This document shows positions 6,136-11,881 of a stretch of 11,881 bases of DNA, in pieces (the stretch's first letter is position 1; the number at the start of each line of letters is the position of its first letter). The stretch covers positions 1-11,881 of the forward strand of contig DAOUEC010000246.1 in assembly GCA_034430655.1 (NCBI GenBank). The letters run 5' to 3'. The position numbers and the translations under genes were made by a program. Origin of the DNA: JAUWNP01 sp034430655. GTDB taxonomy: Bacteria; Chloroflexota; Anaerolineae; B4-G1. The notes under the pieces were generated by a model. That model saw only the letters and a list, made by a program, of their open reading frames with translations, had not been told where the DNA came from and made no database searches.

Positions 6136-6942
6136 GTGACCCTCCCACAAACCGTGCGCATCCGTGACATTCGGGATGAGACCCGCACCGTCCGCACCTT
6201 CGTGCTGGACGCCGAGGTGCCGGGGGCGGAGCCGGGGCAGTTCGTCATGCTCTGGCTGCCGGGCGTGGACGAGAAGCCCATCTCCATCGCCCACCCCACC
6301 CCGCTCACGCTGACCGTCGCCCGCGTGGGGCCCTTCAGCACGGCGCTGCACCGGCGCAAAGTGGGCGACCGCCTGGGCTGGCGCGGCCCTTATGGGCGCG
6401 GCTTTTCACTACACGAAGACCGTCCGGCACTGCTGGTGGCCGGTGGCTACGGCGCAGCCCCGCTCTACTTCCTCGCCACGCGGGCCGTCGAGCATGGCAT
6501 CCCCACCACCGTCGCCCTCGGCGCTCGCACAGCCCGCGACCTGCTCTACGTCGAGCAGTTCCGCGCCCTGGGGGTAGACCTCCTTCTCGCCACCGACGAC
6601 GGCTCCGAAGGCTGCAAGGGCTACGTCACCGACGCCATTTCGCCATTCGCAATTCGCAATTCGCAATTCGCAATTCGCAATTCGCCATTCGCCATCTATG
6701 CCTGCGGCCCCGAACCGATGCTCGTCGCCCTTCACCGCTTGTGCCGCGAGCAGGATATCCCCGGCCAGTTGAGCGTGGAACGGTACATGAAGTGCGGCTT
6801 CGGCATCTGCGGGCAGTGCGCGCTGGATGGATTGCTGGTCTGCCAGGACGGGCCGGTGTTCGAGGCGGAGCAACTGGACGGCCTGCGCGACTTCGGCCAC
6901 GCCCACCGCAGCGCCACCGGCCGGAGGTTGCCCATACGATGA
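6136..6942 (+). CDS. pyrK: Dihydroorotate dehydrogenase electron-transfer subunit (FAD, 2Fe-2S)
   Basis: PyrK passes electrons from the PyrD flavin to NAD+ through a [2Fe-2S] cluster and FAD. The 268-residue product shows EKPISIA (46-52) for FAD, AGGYGAAPLYFLA (102-114) for the nucleotide site, ACGPEPML (189-196) and the cluster ligands Cys220, Cys225, Cys228 and Cys236. The start chosen is GTG 6136, with AGAAGGA 8 nt before it; upstream in-frame codons lack similarity to the family. Residues about 168-187 (PFAIRNSQ-like) come from a heptamer DNA repeat inserted just before ACGPEPM, where the family has a short loop. pyrK normally lies next to pyrD; here an antisense 2.75-kb gene lies between them. 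Its stop overlaps a short downstream ORF, coupling it to the cyclo-ligase gene. Confidence 0.93.
   Translation: MTLPQTVRIRDIRDETRTVRTFVLDAEVPGAEPGQFVMLWLPGVDEKPISIAHPTPLTLTVARVGPFSTALHRRKVGDRLGWRGPYGRGFSLHEDRPALLVAGGYGAAPLYFLATRAVEHGIPTTVALGARTARDLLYVEQFRALGVDLLLATDDGSEGCKGYVTDAISPFAIRNSQFAIRNSPFAIYACGPEPMLVALHRLCREQDIPGQLSVERYMKCGFGICGQCALDGLLVCQDGPVFEAEQLDGLRDFGHAHRSATGRRLPIR
6644..6692 (+). repeat. AATTCGC heptamer array inside pyrK
   Basis: Five perfect AATTCGC units (6651-6685) are flanked by CATTCGC on both sides, seven units in all. Because 7 and 3 share no factor, the array encodes the same seven-residue cycle (FAIRNSQ) in every forward frame and has no stop in any of the six frames. 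Loss or gain of one unit would nevertheless frameshift the downstream iron-sulfur part of PyrK. Confidence 0.95.
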
Positions 6943-6980
6943 ATACATTTCGCGTGTTGCGTGTTACGTGTTGCGTATGA
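6939..6980 (+). other. Short 13-codon ORF coupling pyrK to the cyclo-ligase gene
   Basis: ATG 6939 overlaps the pyrK stop (ATGA), reads 13 codons and ends in a TGA (6978-6980) overlapping the next ATG (6977) in the same way. GGAGG at 6923-6927 lies 11 nt before it. It may serve re-initiation for the cyclo-ligase gene, which lacks its own ribosome site. The coding sequence is mostly the heptamer repeat, so a functional peptide is unlikely. Confidence 0.35.
6953..6980 (+). repeat. CGTGTTG heptamer repeat abutting the cyclo-ligase start
   Basis: CGTGTTG (6953-6959), CGTGTTA (6960-6966), CGTGTTG (6967-6973) and a partial CGTATGA (6974-6980) run into the ATG at 6977. The repeat occupies the place where a ribosome binding site would be expected. 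Confidence 0.8.
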
Positions 6981-7528
6981 ACAAGCCTCAACTTCGCCGT
7001 CACTTTTGCTCCCTGCGGGAGTGCCTCTCCCCCCAGGAAGTCGCCACGGCCTCCACCGCCCTATGCCAGCGGCTGGCGGCCTGGCCGGTGCTGCGAAAGG
7101 CCCAGACTGTCCTCACTTACCTGGCCTTCCGCAACGAGCCGGATGTGGGTCTCCTCTTCGGCCTCCTCCCCCAGATTCGCTGGGTTGTCCCCCGCATCGA
7201 GGGACAGTACCTGGCCCTCCACCTCTACGACCCCACCCGCCTCGTTCGCCACCGCTTTGGTATGCTGGAGCCCGCAGCGGACCTCCCTGTGGTGGACCCC
7301 ACCACACTTGACCTGGTGCTGGTGCCTGGCGTGGCTTTCGACCTGCGGGGTTACCGGCTGGGGTTTGGGGGCGGCTTCTACGACCGGCTTCTCCCCACCA
7401 CGCCCGCCCTGCGCGTGGGGGTGACCTACGACGAGTGTCTGGCCGAGGCGCTCCCATGTGATGAGCACGACCAGCGGATGGACTGGATCGTCACGCCCAG
7501 CGGGCTGTTCGCCATCGGGTCGCCTTGA
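6977..7528 (+). CDS. 5-formyltetrahydrofolate cyclo-ligase
   Basis: The enzyme uses ATP to convert 5-formyltetrahydrofolate into 5,10-methenyltetrahydrofolate, returning it to one-carbon metabolism. The product has 183 residues, usual for the family. Diagnostic stretches are FGMLEP (94-99), LVLVPGVAFDLRGYR (113-127) running into LGFGGGFYDRLLP (128-140), and the C-terminal PCDEHDQRMDWIVTP. The start at ATG 6977 agrees with the family N-terminus but has no Shine-Dalgarno sequence; translation probably depends on coupling with pyrK through the overlapping short ORF. The gene follows pyrK by 34 bp on the same strand and is likely co-transcribed. Its TGA stop lies inside the -35 box of the next promoter. 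Confidence 0.93.
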   Translation: MNKPQLRRHFCSLRECLSPQEVATASTALCQRLAAWPVLRKAQTVLTYLAFRNEPDVGLLFGLLPQIRWVVPRIEGQYLALHLYDPTRLVRHRFGMLEPAADLPVVDPTTLDLVLVPGVAFDLRGYRLGFGGGFYDRLLPTTPALRVGVTYDECLAEALPCDEHDQRMDWIVTPSGLFAIGSP

Positions 7529-7552
7529 CAAGATGCAAATCAATAGTAGAAT
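7525..7552 (+). promoter_or_regulatory. Promoter of hicB-hicA
   Basis: TTGACA (7525-7530, perfect) and TAGAAT (7547-7552, five of six) are spaced by 16 bp. The stop codon of the cyclo-ligase gene (7526-7528) is part of the -35 box. Transcription should start near 7559, leaving a leader of about 44 nt. Confidence 0.8.
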
Positions 7553-7602
7553 GTCCAGGGGCTTTCCGGCTGAAGACGGTGTGTGTGAAGCGAGGTGCAA
7601 AG

Positions 7603-7860
7603 ATGGCGGAAGTGTTATACGATCTAGCAATTGAGGTTGAGGAACTGAACGATGGCAGCGACTATTGCTATGTGGCGACCAGTCCTGATCTGCCCAATTT
7701 GATCGTGGTCGGAGACACCATCAAAGAAGTCCTGGATTTAGCCCCGAGGGTGGCCGGGGCACTGATCGCCTCGATGCGGGCCGCCGGCGATCCACTACCT
7801 GAGACATTGAAGGTTGTCTCATCCATCCCCTTCCAATCTCGCGTGATGGTGCCGGCGTGA
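7603..7860 (+). CDS. hicB: HicB-family antitoxin
   Basis: The 85-residue product has the partial RNase H-like fold signature of HicB antitoxins: a Y-x-x-ATSPDLPNLIVVGDT strand and turn, then a long helix KEVLDLAPRVAGALIASMRA and PLPE. It should bind and neutralise the HicA toxin encoded next. It lacks the C-terminal helix-turn-helix or ribbon-helix-helix extension of longer HicB proteins, so self-repression by direct DNA binding is doubtful. Start ATG 7603 has GAGGTG (7592-7597) with a 5-nt gap; an upstream in-frame GTG/TTG region (from 7525) is not used because it lies within the promoter. The last four bases overlap hicA. Confidence 0.85.
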   Translation: MAEVLYDLAIEVEELNDGSDYCYVATSPDLPNLIVVGDTIKEVLDLAPRVAGALIASMRAAGDPLPETLKVVSSIPFQSRVMVPA

Positions 7861-8066
7861 AGTACGCCGAACTTGCCAGAAAACTGCAGCGGTTGGGGTG
7901 CTATCGCACCCGATACGGGGCCGGTAGTCACGAAATCTGGCGCAATCCTGCGACGCGCAAACAGGCTCCGATCCCCTACCACCGTACAAAGGACATCGGC
8001 CCAGGACTGCTATCACGCATACTGCGACAGTTAGGCGTTGACCGCAAAGAGTTCGATAAGGCTTGA
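7857..8066 (+). CDS. hicA: HicA-family mRNA interferase toxin
   Basis: HicA toxins have a dsRNA-binding-like fold and cleave mRNA using a conserved histidine. The 69-residue product contains the diagnostic GSHEIWRNP (23-31) with His25, an N-terminal helix AELARKLQRLG, and the closing helix segment GPGLLSRILRQLGV that follows IPYHRTKDI. The start is GTG 7857 overlapping the hicB stop (GTGA), which implies translational coupling with the antitoxin. The order antitoxin then toxin is the reverse of the most common hicA-hicB arrangement. No frameshift or lost active residue is visible, so the pair looks intact. Confidence 0.88.
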   Translation: MKYAELARKLQRLGCYRTRYGAGSHEIWRNPATRKQAPIPYHRTKDIGPGLLSRILRQLGVDRKEFDKA

Positions 8067-8167
8067 GTAAGATTGGTCGAGTGTGTGCTCATAGGCACTT
8101 TTGCCGTATCTTCTCAATATTTTGGGGCAACGTTATCTTGAATAGTGGCTGAACTGAGTAACGCAGC

Positions 8168-8299
8168 GAGCATCCGCCGGTTGAGTAGCGTTAGCGTATC
8201 GAAACCAAGGATGCGAGCGGCTCCACGGCTAACCCGCTTGGTTTCGATACGGCTTTCCGCTACGCTCCAAGCCTACTCAACCGGCGCTAGAGCGTGCTC
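8168..8299. mobile_element. MITE-like or REP-like 132-bp palindrome
   Basis: Outer arms of 14 bp (8175-8188 with 8273-8286) and inner arms of 14 bp (8196-8209 with 8237-8250) are perfectly complementary. GAGCA (8168-8172) pairs with TGCTC (8295-8299) at the ends. Asymmetric pieces of 7 and 22 bp separate the arms. No ORF lies inside. Similar GGTTGAGTAG and GTATCGAAACC palindromes are common dispersed repeats in high-GC bacteria. The rest of the 297-bp space between hicA and the MFS gene (8067-8167 and 8300-8363) shows nothing else convincing. Confidence 0.75.
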
Positions 8300-8363
8300 T
8301 GCCCCAGTTTATTGAGAGGATACCTTTTGCCACTCCTGCGCCCACTTCAGCATTTGCGCCGCC

Positions 8364-9608
8364 CTAACCCCCGTCAATCCTCCTCCGCCTTCCCACCACC
8401 AGCCCGCCCCCAGCCAGTCCCAGCAGCGTGATCCCGCTGGCGGTGGCGTACATCACGCAATAGTCCGTTGCGCCGGCCAGCGCGCCCAGCCCCCAACTCC
8501 CGAACCCAATCAGCAGATCGTAGGCCGTGTATTGGGCCGCTGCCGCACTCCCTCGCAGGGCCGGTCCGACGCTCCCCTGCACGCAGGTTTCCAGCCCGGC
8601 CCGCGCTGCCCCGAACCCCACCCCGAAGAGCCCGGCCAGTGCCAGCAGCGCCCACCGGTCAGCGACCGCAGCCAGGCCTCCCGCCACCAGGCCAACCAGC
8701 GCCAGCCCCCCCAGTACCATCTTCCCAGCCCCCCCCCGGTCGGCGATGCGCCCGGCCGCTGGTTGGGACAGAGAGGCAGCGAGGGCGAAGGCGGTGAAGG
8801 CCCCGCCTGTCCCGCCCAATCCCCGCACATCGGCCAACAGGGGCAAAAAGGCCATGAACACGCCAAAGGGCAGGCCCAGCAGCGCCATCCCCAGCGTGCC
8901 GGCGCGCACCCCGGGTTTACGCAGCGCCTGCCGCATACCCGCCTGCCCTGAGCCCCTCGCCCCTGCTCGGGGTAAACTCCGCCGCAGGGCCTGCCCTGAG
9001 CGCAGCCGCAGGGCGTAGCCGTGGTCATCATCTCCCCGGCCCGGCAGCATCAGCGTTGCCAGCACGCCCGCCCCACCGACCATGCCGAGGGCCAGAAACA
9101 AGACCCTTAAGCCGAATTGCCGCGCTGCCCACTCGCCAAGCAGCGGCGCTACGGTCATTGACAGCATCGGAGCGATGTTGGCCAACCCCAGCCCCTCCCC
9201 GTAGCGACCAGACGGAAGCAGATCAGCGATGAGAGCAGGGTAGGCGGTGGTGAAGAGCCCCAGTCCCACTCCGTGGACCGCTCGCGCCCCAAGCAGCAGC
9301 GGCACACTGGACGCAAATGCATACAGCAGCGGCCCGCCACCCAGCAAGACCGCACCAAGCACCAGAACCGGCTTGCGGCCCCAGCGGTCGGCCAGGACTC
9401 CGGCCAGAGGACGGGTAAGCAACGCCGCCAGCGAAAGAGCCCAACTGGCCAGGCCGTTGTCAGCAGGGGAACCGCCGATGGCGATGATGTACAGAGGAAG
9501 CGTGGGAAAGAGCGCCTGCAAACCAAAGAAGAGCAACAGGGTGGCCGTCATCGCGACGAAGAAAGCCCAGGGATAGATGGCTTTTCGCTCTGCGGTGAAG
9601 TCATCCAC
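8364..9608 (-). CDS. Major facilitator superfamily transporter
   Basis: A 414-residue inner-membrane protein with about 12 hydrophobic segments in two halves. Motif A of the superfamily, GVLADRWGRKP (70-80), lies between segments 2 and 3, and a weaker copy, GRIADRGGAGK (286-296), is found in the second half. This fits a drug-proton antiporter-like exporter; the substrate cannot be told. The start is GTG 9608, 3 nt after the lepA stop, with GAGGA inside the lepA end serving as ribosome site, so translation is coupled to lepA. The central cytoplasmic loop (about 189-236) is enlarged by repeat-derived residues 198-226 (LRLRSGQAL-like). The product is full length. Downstream there is no clear terminator. 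Confidence 0.88.
   Translation of the reverse strand: MDDFTAERKAIYPWAFFVAMTATLLLFFGLQALFPTLPLYIIAIGGSPADNGLASWALSLAALLTRPLAGVLADRWGRKPVLVLGAVLLGGGPLLYAFASSVPLLLGARAVHGVGLGLFTTAYPALIADLLPSGRYGEGLGLANIAPMLSMTVAPLLGEWAARQFGLRVLFLALGMVGGAGVLATLMLPGRGDDDHGYALRLRSGQALRRSLPRAGARGSGQAGMRQALRKPGVRAGTLGMALLGLPFGVFMAFLPLLADVRGLGGTGGAFTAFALAASLSQPAAGRIADRGGAGKMVLGGLALVGLVAGGLAAVADRWALLALAGLFGVGFGAARAGLETCVQGSVGPALRGSAAAAQYTAYDLLIGFGSWGLGALAGATDYCVMYATASGITLLGLAGGGLVVGRRRRIDGG
8942..9014 (-). repeat. Palindromic repeat pair inside the MFS gene
   Basis: CCTGCCCTGAGC begins at 8942 and again at 8990, and CCGCAGGGC ends each unit at 8990 and 9014. Each unit is bounded by the inverted hexamers GCCCTG and CAGGGC. 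The DNA encodes the extra residues of the loop between membrane segments 6 and 7. It leaves the reading frame open. Confidence 0.75.
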
Positions 9609-9611
9609 CTC

Positions 9612-11420
9612 TTAATCCTCGCCCAGCCTCAACACCGCCAGAAAAGCCTCCTGCGGGATCACCACCTGTCCGAATTGCTTCAGCCGCTTCTTGCCCGCCT
9701 TCTGCCTCTCCAACAACTTGCGCTTGCGCGTGACGTCGCCACCGTAACACTTGGCCAATACGTCCTTGCGTAACGCGCTCACCGTCGCCCGGGCGATGAT
9801 GCGCCCTCCCACGGCTGCCTGAATGGGCACCTTGAACAGTTGCCGGGGGATGACCTCTTTCATCTTGCGCACCAGCGCCGAGCCTTTCTCGTAGACCTGA
9901 TCGCGGTGTACGATCAGCGCCAGTGCGTCCACCGGCTGCTTATTGACCAGGATGTCCAGACGCACCAGATCGCCCAGCCGGTAGCCATCGAGGGTGTAGT
10001 CCAGCGAGGCATAGCCCCGCGTGGCCGACTTGAGCCGGTCGTGCAGGTCCACGATCATCTCCGAAAGCGGCATCTCGTAGGCCAGCACGACGCGCTGACT
10101 GTCCAGGTACTCGGTAGTGCGGTAGATGCCGCGCCGCCGCGTGACCAACTCCATCACCGGGCCGATGTATTCCGCCGGCGTGAAGACCTGGATGCGCATC
10201 CACGGCTCGCGAATCTCCTCGATGGCGCTGGGGTCCGGCAAGTCGGCAGGACTGGCGACCCGGATTACCTCGCCGCTGCGGGTGACGACCTGATAGGCGA
10301 CGCTGGGGGCAGTGGCGATCAGGTCTAGCCCGTACTCCCGCTCCAGCCGCTCCTGCACGATCTCCATGTGGAACAGGCCCAGGAAGCCACAACGGAAACC
10401 GAACTGAAGTGCCTGAGAGGTCTCCGGCTCAAAGACCAACGCCGCGTCGTTGAGTTGCAGTTTCTCCAGCGCGTCACGCAGGCTGTTGTAGTCCTCACCT
10501 TCAACCGGGTAGAGGCCGGCGAAGACCATCGGTTTGACAGAACGGTAGCCAGGCAAAGACTCCGACGCCGGGCAAGGCGCGCTGGTGAGCGTGTCGCCCA
10601 CGTGACACTCCCGCACCGTCTTGAGCCCTGTGGCGACGTAACCTACCTCGCCCGTGTTCAATCGCCCCGTGGGAGTCATCCCCGGCGTGAAGACCCCCAC
10701 CTCGACGGGCTCGGTCCTGGCACCGGTCGCCATCAAGAGCAGCGGCTCCTCCTGCACCACCACGCCGTCCATCACGCGCACGTAGGCGACCACGCCCTTG
10801 TAGGGGTCGTAATGGGAATCGAAGATGAGTGCCCGCAACGGCGCGCCGGGCTGTCCCTGGGGCGACGGCAGCCGGGCCACCACCGCCTCCAACACCTGCT
10901 CAATCCCCCACCCCTCCCTGGCCGAGATGCGCAATACCTCGCCGGGCTCCACACCCATCAGTTCGGCCAGTTCCAGCGCCACCTCGTCGGGCCGCGCCAA
11001 GGCCAGGTCAATCTTGTTCACGACGGGGATAATCTCAAGACCGGCCTCGAGCGCCAGGTAGAGATTGGCCAGCGTCTGGGCCTCGATGCCCTGAGCGGCA
11101 TCCACCACCAAAAGTGCCCCCTCGCAGGCCACCAGTGCCCGGCTGACCTCGTAGGAGAAGTCCACGTGGCCGGGGGTATCAATCAGGTTCAGTTCGTACT
11201 CCTCGCCGCCGGCGGCTATGTAGCGCATGCGCACCGCCGACGCTTTGATGGTGACCCCTTTCTCCCGCTCCAACTCCATCGAGTCGAGCACCTGCTCGGT
11301 CATCTGACGCGCGGGGATGGTGCCGGTCAGTTCCAGCAGCCGGTCGGCCAGCGTGGACTTGCCGTGATCAATGTGAGCGATGATACAAAAGTCACGGATG
11401 TGGGCTTGATCCACAGTCAC
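9612..11420 (-). CDS. lepA: Elongation factor 4 (LepA), ribosomal back-translocase GTPase
   Basis: LepA is a translational GTPase that acts on the ribosome, with reported roles in back-translocation and initiation or 30S biogenesis. The 602-residue product is full length. GTPase motifs are AHIDHGKST (15-23), Thr57 in GVTIKA, DTPGHVDF (81-88), NKID (135-138) and ISAREG. The LepA-specific C-terminal domain is recognisable by PRQLFKVPIQAAVGGRIIAR, AKCYGGDVTRKRKLLERQK and IPQEAFLAVL. The first possible start is GTG 11420, with AAGGA 8 nt before it. GTG 11414, two codons later, fits the family N-terminus better, has AAAGGGG 5 nt before it and is compatible with the promoter, whose start point near 11428 would exclude the AAGGA. 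The MFS gene follows after 3 nt. Confidence 0.97.
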   Translation of the reverse strand: MTVDQAHIRDFCIIAHIDHGKSTLADRLLELTGTIPARQMTEQVLDSMELEREKGVTIKASAVRMRYIAAGGEEYELNLIDTPGHVDFSYEVSRALVACEGALLVVDAAQGIEAQTLANLYLALEAGLEIIPVVNKIDLALARPDEVALELAELMGVEPGEVLRISAREGWGIEQVLEAVVARLPSPQGQPGAPLRALIFDSHYDPYKGVVAYVRVMDGVVVQEEPLLLMATGARTEPVEVGVFTPGMTPTGRLNTGEVGYVATGLKTVRECHVGDTLTSAPCPASESLPGYRSVKPMVFAGLYPVEGEDYNSLRDALEKLQLNDAALVFEPETSQALQFGFRCGFLGLFHMEIVQERLEREYGLDLIATAPSVAYQVVTRSGEVIRVASPADLPDPSAIEEIREPWMRIQVFTPAEYIGPVMELVTRRRGIYRTTEYLDSQRVVLAYEMPLSEMIVDLHDRLKSATRGYASLDYTLDGYRLGDLVRLDILVNKQPVDALALIVHRDQVYEKGSALVRKMKEVIPRQLFKVPIQAAVGGRIIARATVSALRKDVLAKCYGGDVTRKRKLLERQKAGKKRLKQFGQVVIPQEAFLAVLRLGED

Positions 11421-11434
11421 CCCTTTCGTCCTTC

Positions 11435-11463
11435 ATTCTAGCCGGACCAGGGCAAGATGTCAA
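11435..11463 (-). promoter_or_regulatory. Promoter of lepA
   Basis: On the minus strand, TTGACA (11463-11458) and TAGAAT (11440-11435) are spaced by 17 bp. The tlyA stop codon (11462-11460) lies within the -35 box. Transcription should start near 11428, giving a 5' leader of only 8 to 14 nt before lepA. Confidence 0.8.
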
Positions 11464-11881
11464 GATTTCCGCTCTTTCAGACAGGCCGCCACCGCCGCGT
11501 CCAGGTCAACCCCCTCCCCACCCAACTGCCACCACGCCAGAAACTCGACGTTGCCCGCTGGTCCACGCAGAGGGGAGGGCATCAGCCCGCGCAGACCCAG
11601 GCCCAACTCGCCCGCGATACTCAGCACCCGCTCCAGCACGCGCCGGTGCACCTCCGGGTCGCGCACCACCCCACCCTTCCCGACCTCCCGCCGCCCCGCC
11701 TCAAACTGCGGTTTGATCAGCGCCACCACCCCCCCCCTGCCCCCCCCGACCGGGGGGGGAGAAGAGGACCAGGGTCGTTGTCCTTCACACCCCCCCCTGC
11801 CCCCCCCTACAGGGGGGGGAGAAGAGGACCAGGATCGTTGTCCTTCACACCCCCCCCTGCCCCCCCCTACAGGGGGGGGAG
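11460..11881 (-). CDS. tlyA: TlyA-family rRNA 2'-O-methyltransferase (hemolysin A family), 3' part
   Basis: TlyA proteins combine an N-terminal S4 RNA-binding domain with an FtsJ-like methyltransferase and modify ribosomal RNA; older names call them hemolysin A. Only the C-terminal part lies in the window. VALIKPQFEAGR (with the catalytic-type Lys), VGKGGVVRDPEVH, SPLRGPAGNVEF and a final helix are typical of the family end. Upstream of VALIKPQFE, where the family has a short PGG turn, the frame runs through a 60-nt G/C-rich repeat array. It has no stop codon up to the window edge, so the gene appears interrupted in frame rather than broken. A GTG at 11729 could be mistaken for a start; it is an internal Val. 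The S4 domain must lie beyond 11881 if present. Confidence 0.82.
   Translation of the reverse strand, partial: PPPVGGGRGGCEGQRSWSSSPPPVGGGRGGCEGQRPWSSSPPPVGGGRGGVVALIKPQFEAGRREVGKGGVVRDPEVHRRVLERVLSIAGELGLGLRGLMPSPLRGPAGNVEFLAWWQLGGEGVDLDAAVAACLKERKS
11729..11881 (-). repeat. 60-nt tandem repeat array inside tlyA
   Basis: Units repeat with a period of exactly 60 nt (20 codons), with at least two and a half copies, cut by the window edge. Each holds C8, TG, C8, a 4-nt loop (TACA or GACC) and G8, so a perfect 8-bp C8/G8 hairpin forms (for example 11800-11807 with 11812-11819), followed by GGAC...GTCC. Copies differ at few positions (AGGGTCG against AGGATCG). Minus-strand runs of G8 could form G-quadruplexes, and such homopolymers are prone to sequencing and assembly error. 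Confidence 0.92.

Noticed and set aside
5976..6359. N-terminal extension of the STAND protein
   Set aside because: The frame is open upstream, but it crosses the consensus promoter and the pyrK coding region; ATG 5975 has AAGGAGG at the right distance.
8085..8102. Intrinsic terminator after hicA
   Set aside because: Only a 4-bp stem (GTGC/GCAC) followed by four T; too weak to call.
11729..11881. CRISPR array or rRNA-type repeat at the window edge
   Set aside because: Units of 60 nt are almost identical over their full length, with no variable spacers, and are open in the TlyA frame.

Overview
The window looks like a piece of a high-GC bacterial chromosome, most likely from the Chloroflexota. 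That assignment is an inference. It rests on class 1B PyrD plus PyrK, a type 2 PyrF, a large STAND/TPR protein, near-consensus TTGACA/TATAAT promoters and an unusual density of short tandem and palindromic repeats; I could not search any database.

Left part (1-3114, + strand): a three-hairpin repeat, a strong promoter (146-174), and a leader ending in a textbook intrinsic terminator (268-300). Then come pyrF, pyrE and pyrD for the last steps of UMP synthesis. Middle (3222-5975, - strand): a 917-residue STAND NTPase with an apparently internally deleted CHAT protease domain in front and TPRs behind. It separates pyrD from its electron-transfer partner pyrK (6136-6942, +). pyrK is followed by the folate-salvage gene for 5-formyltetrahydrofolate cyclo-ligase, then a hicB-hicA toxin-antitoxin pair with its own promoter, then a MITE-like palindrome (8168-8299). 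Right part (- strand, read from 11881 downward): the 3' part of tlyA, lepA with its own promoter, and an MFS exporter gene starting 3 nt after lepA.

The most striking property is the repeats. Four protein genes (pyrF, pyrK, the MFS gene, tlyA) carry repeat arrays inside their reading frame at positions that look like loops, with the conserved motifs intact on either side. Other short tandem repeats (4, 7 or 8 nt units) sit at the 5' ends of pyrF, pyrE, pyrD and the cyclo-ligase gene. The non-triplet unit types are free of stop codons in all six frames. In two places (pyrF, cyclo-ligase) adding one repeat unit would join a well-placed upstream ATG to the gene body, so frame switching by slippage is a testable idea. 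CCAA repeats near the pyrF start and TTGG repeats after pyrD are complementary over 20 of 21 nt, so the two ends of the pyrFED transcript could pair.
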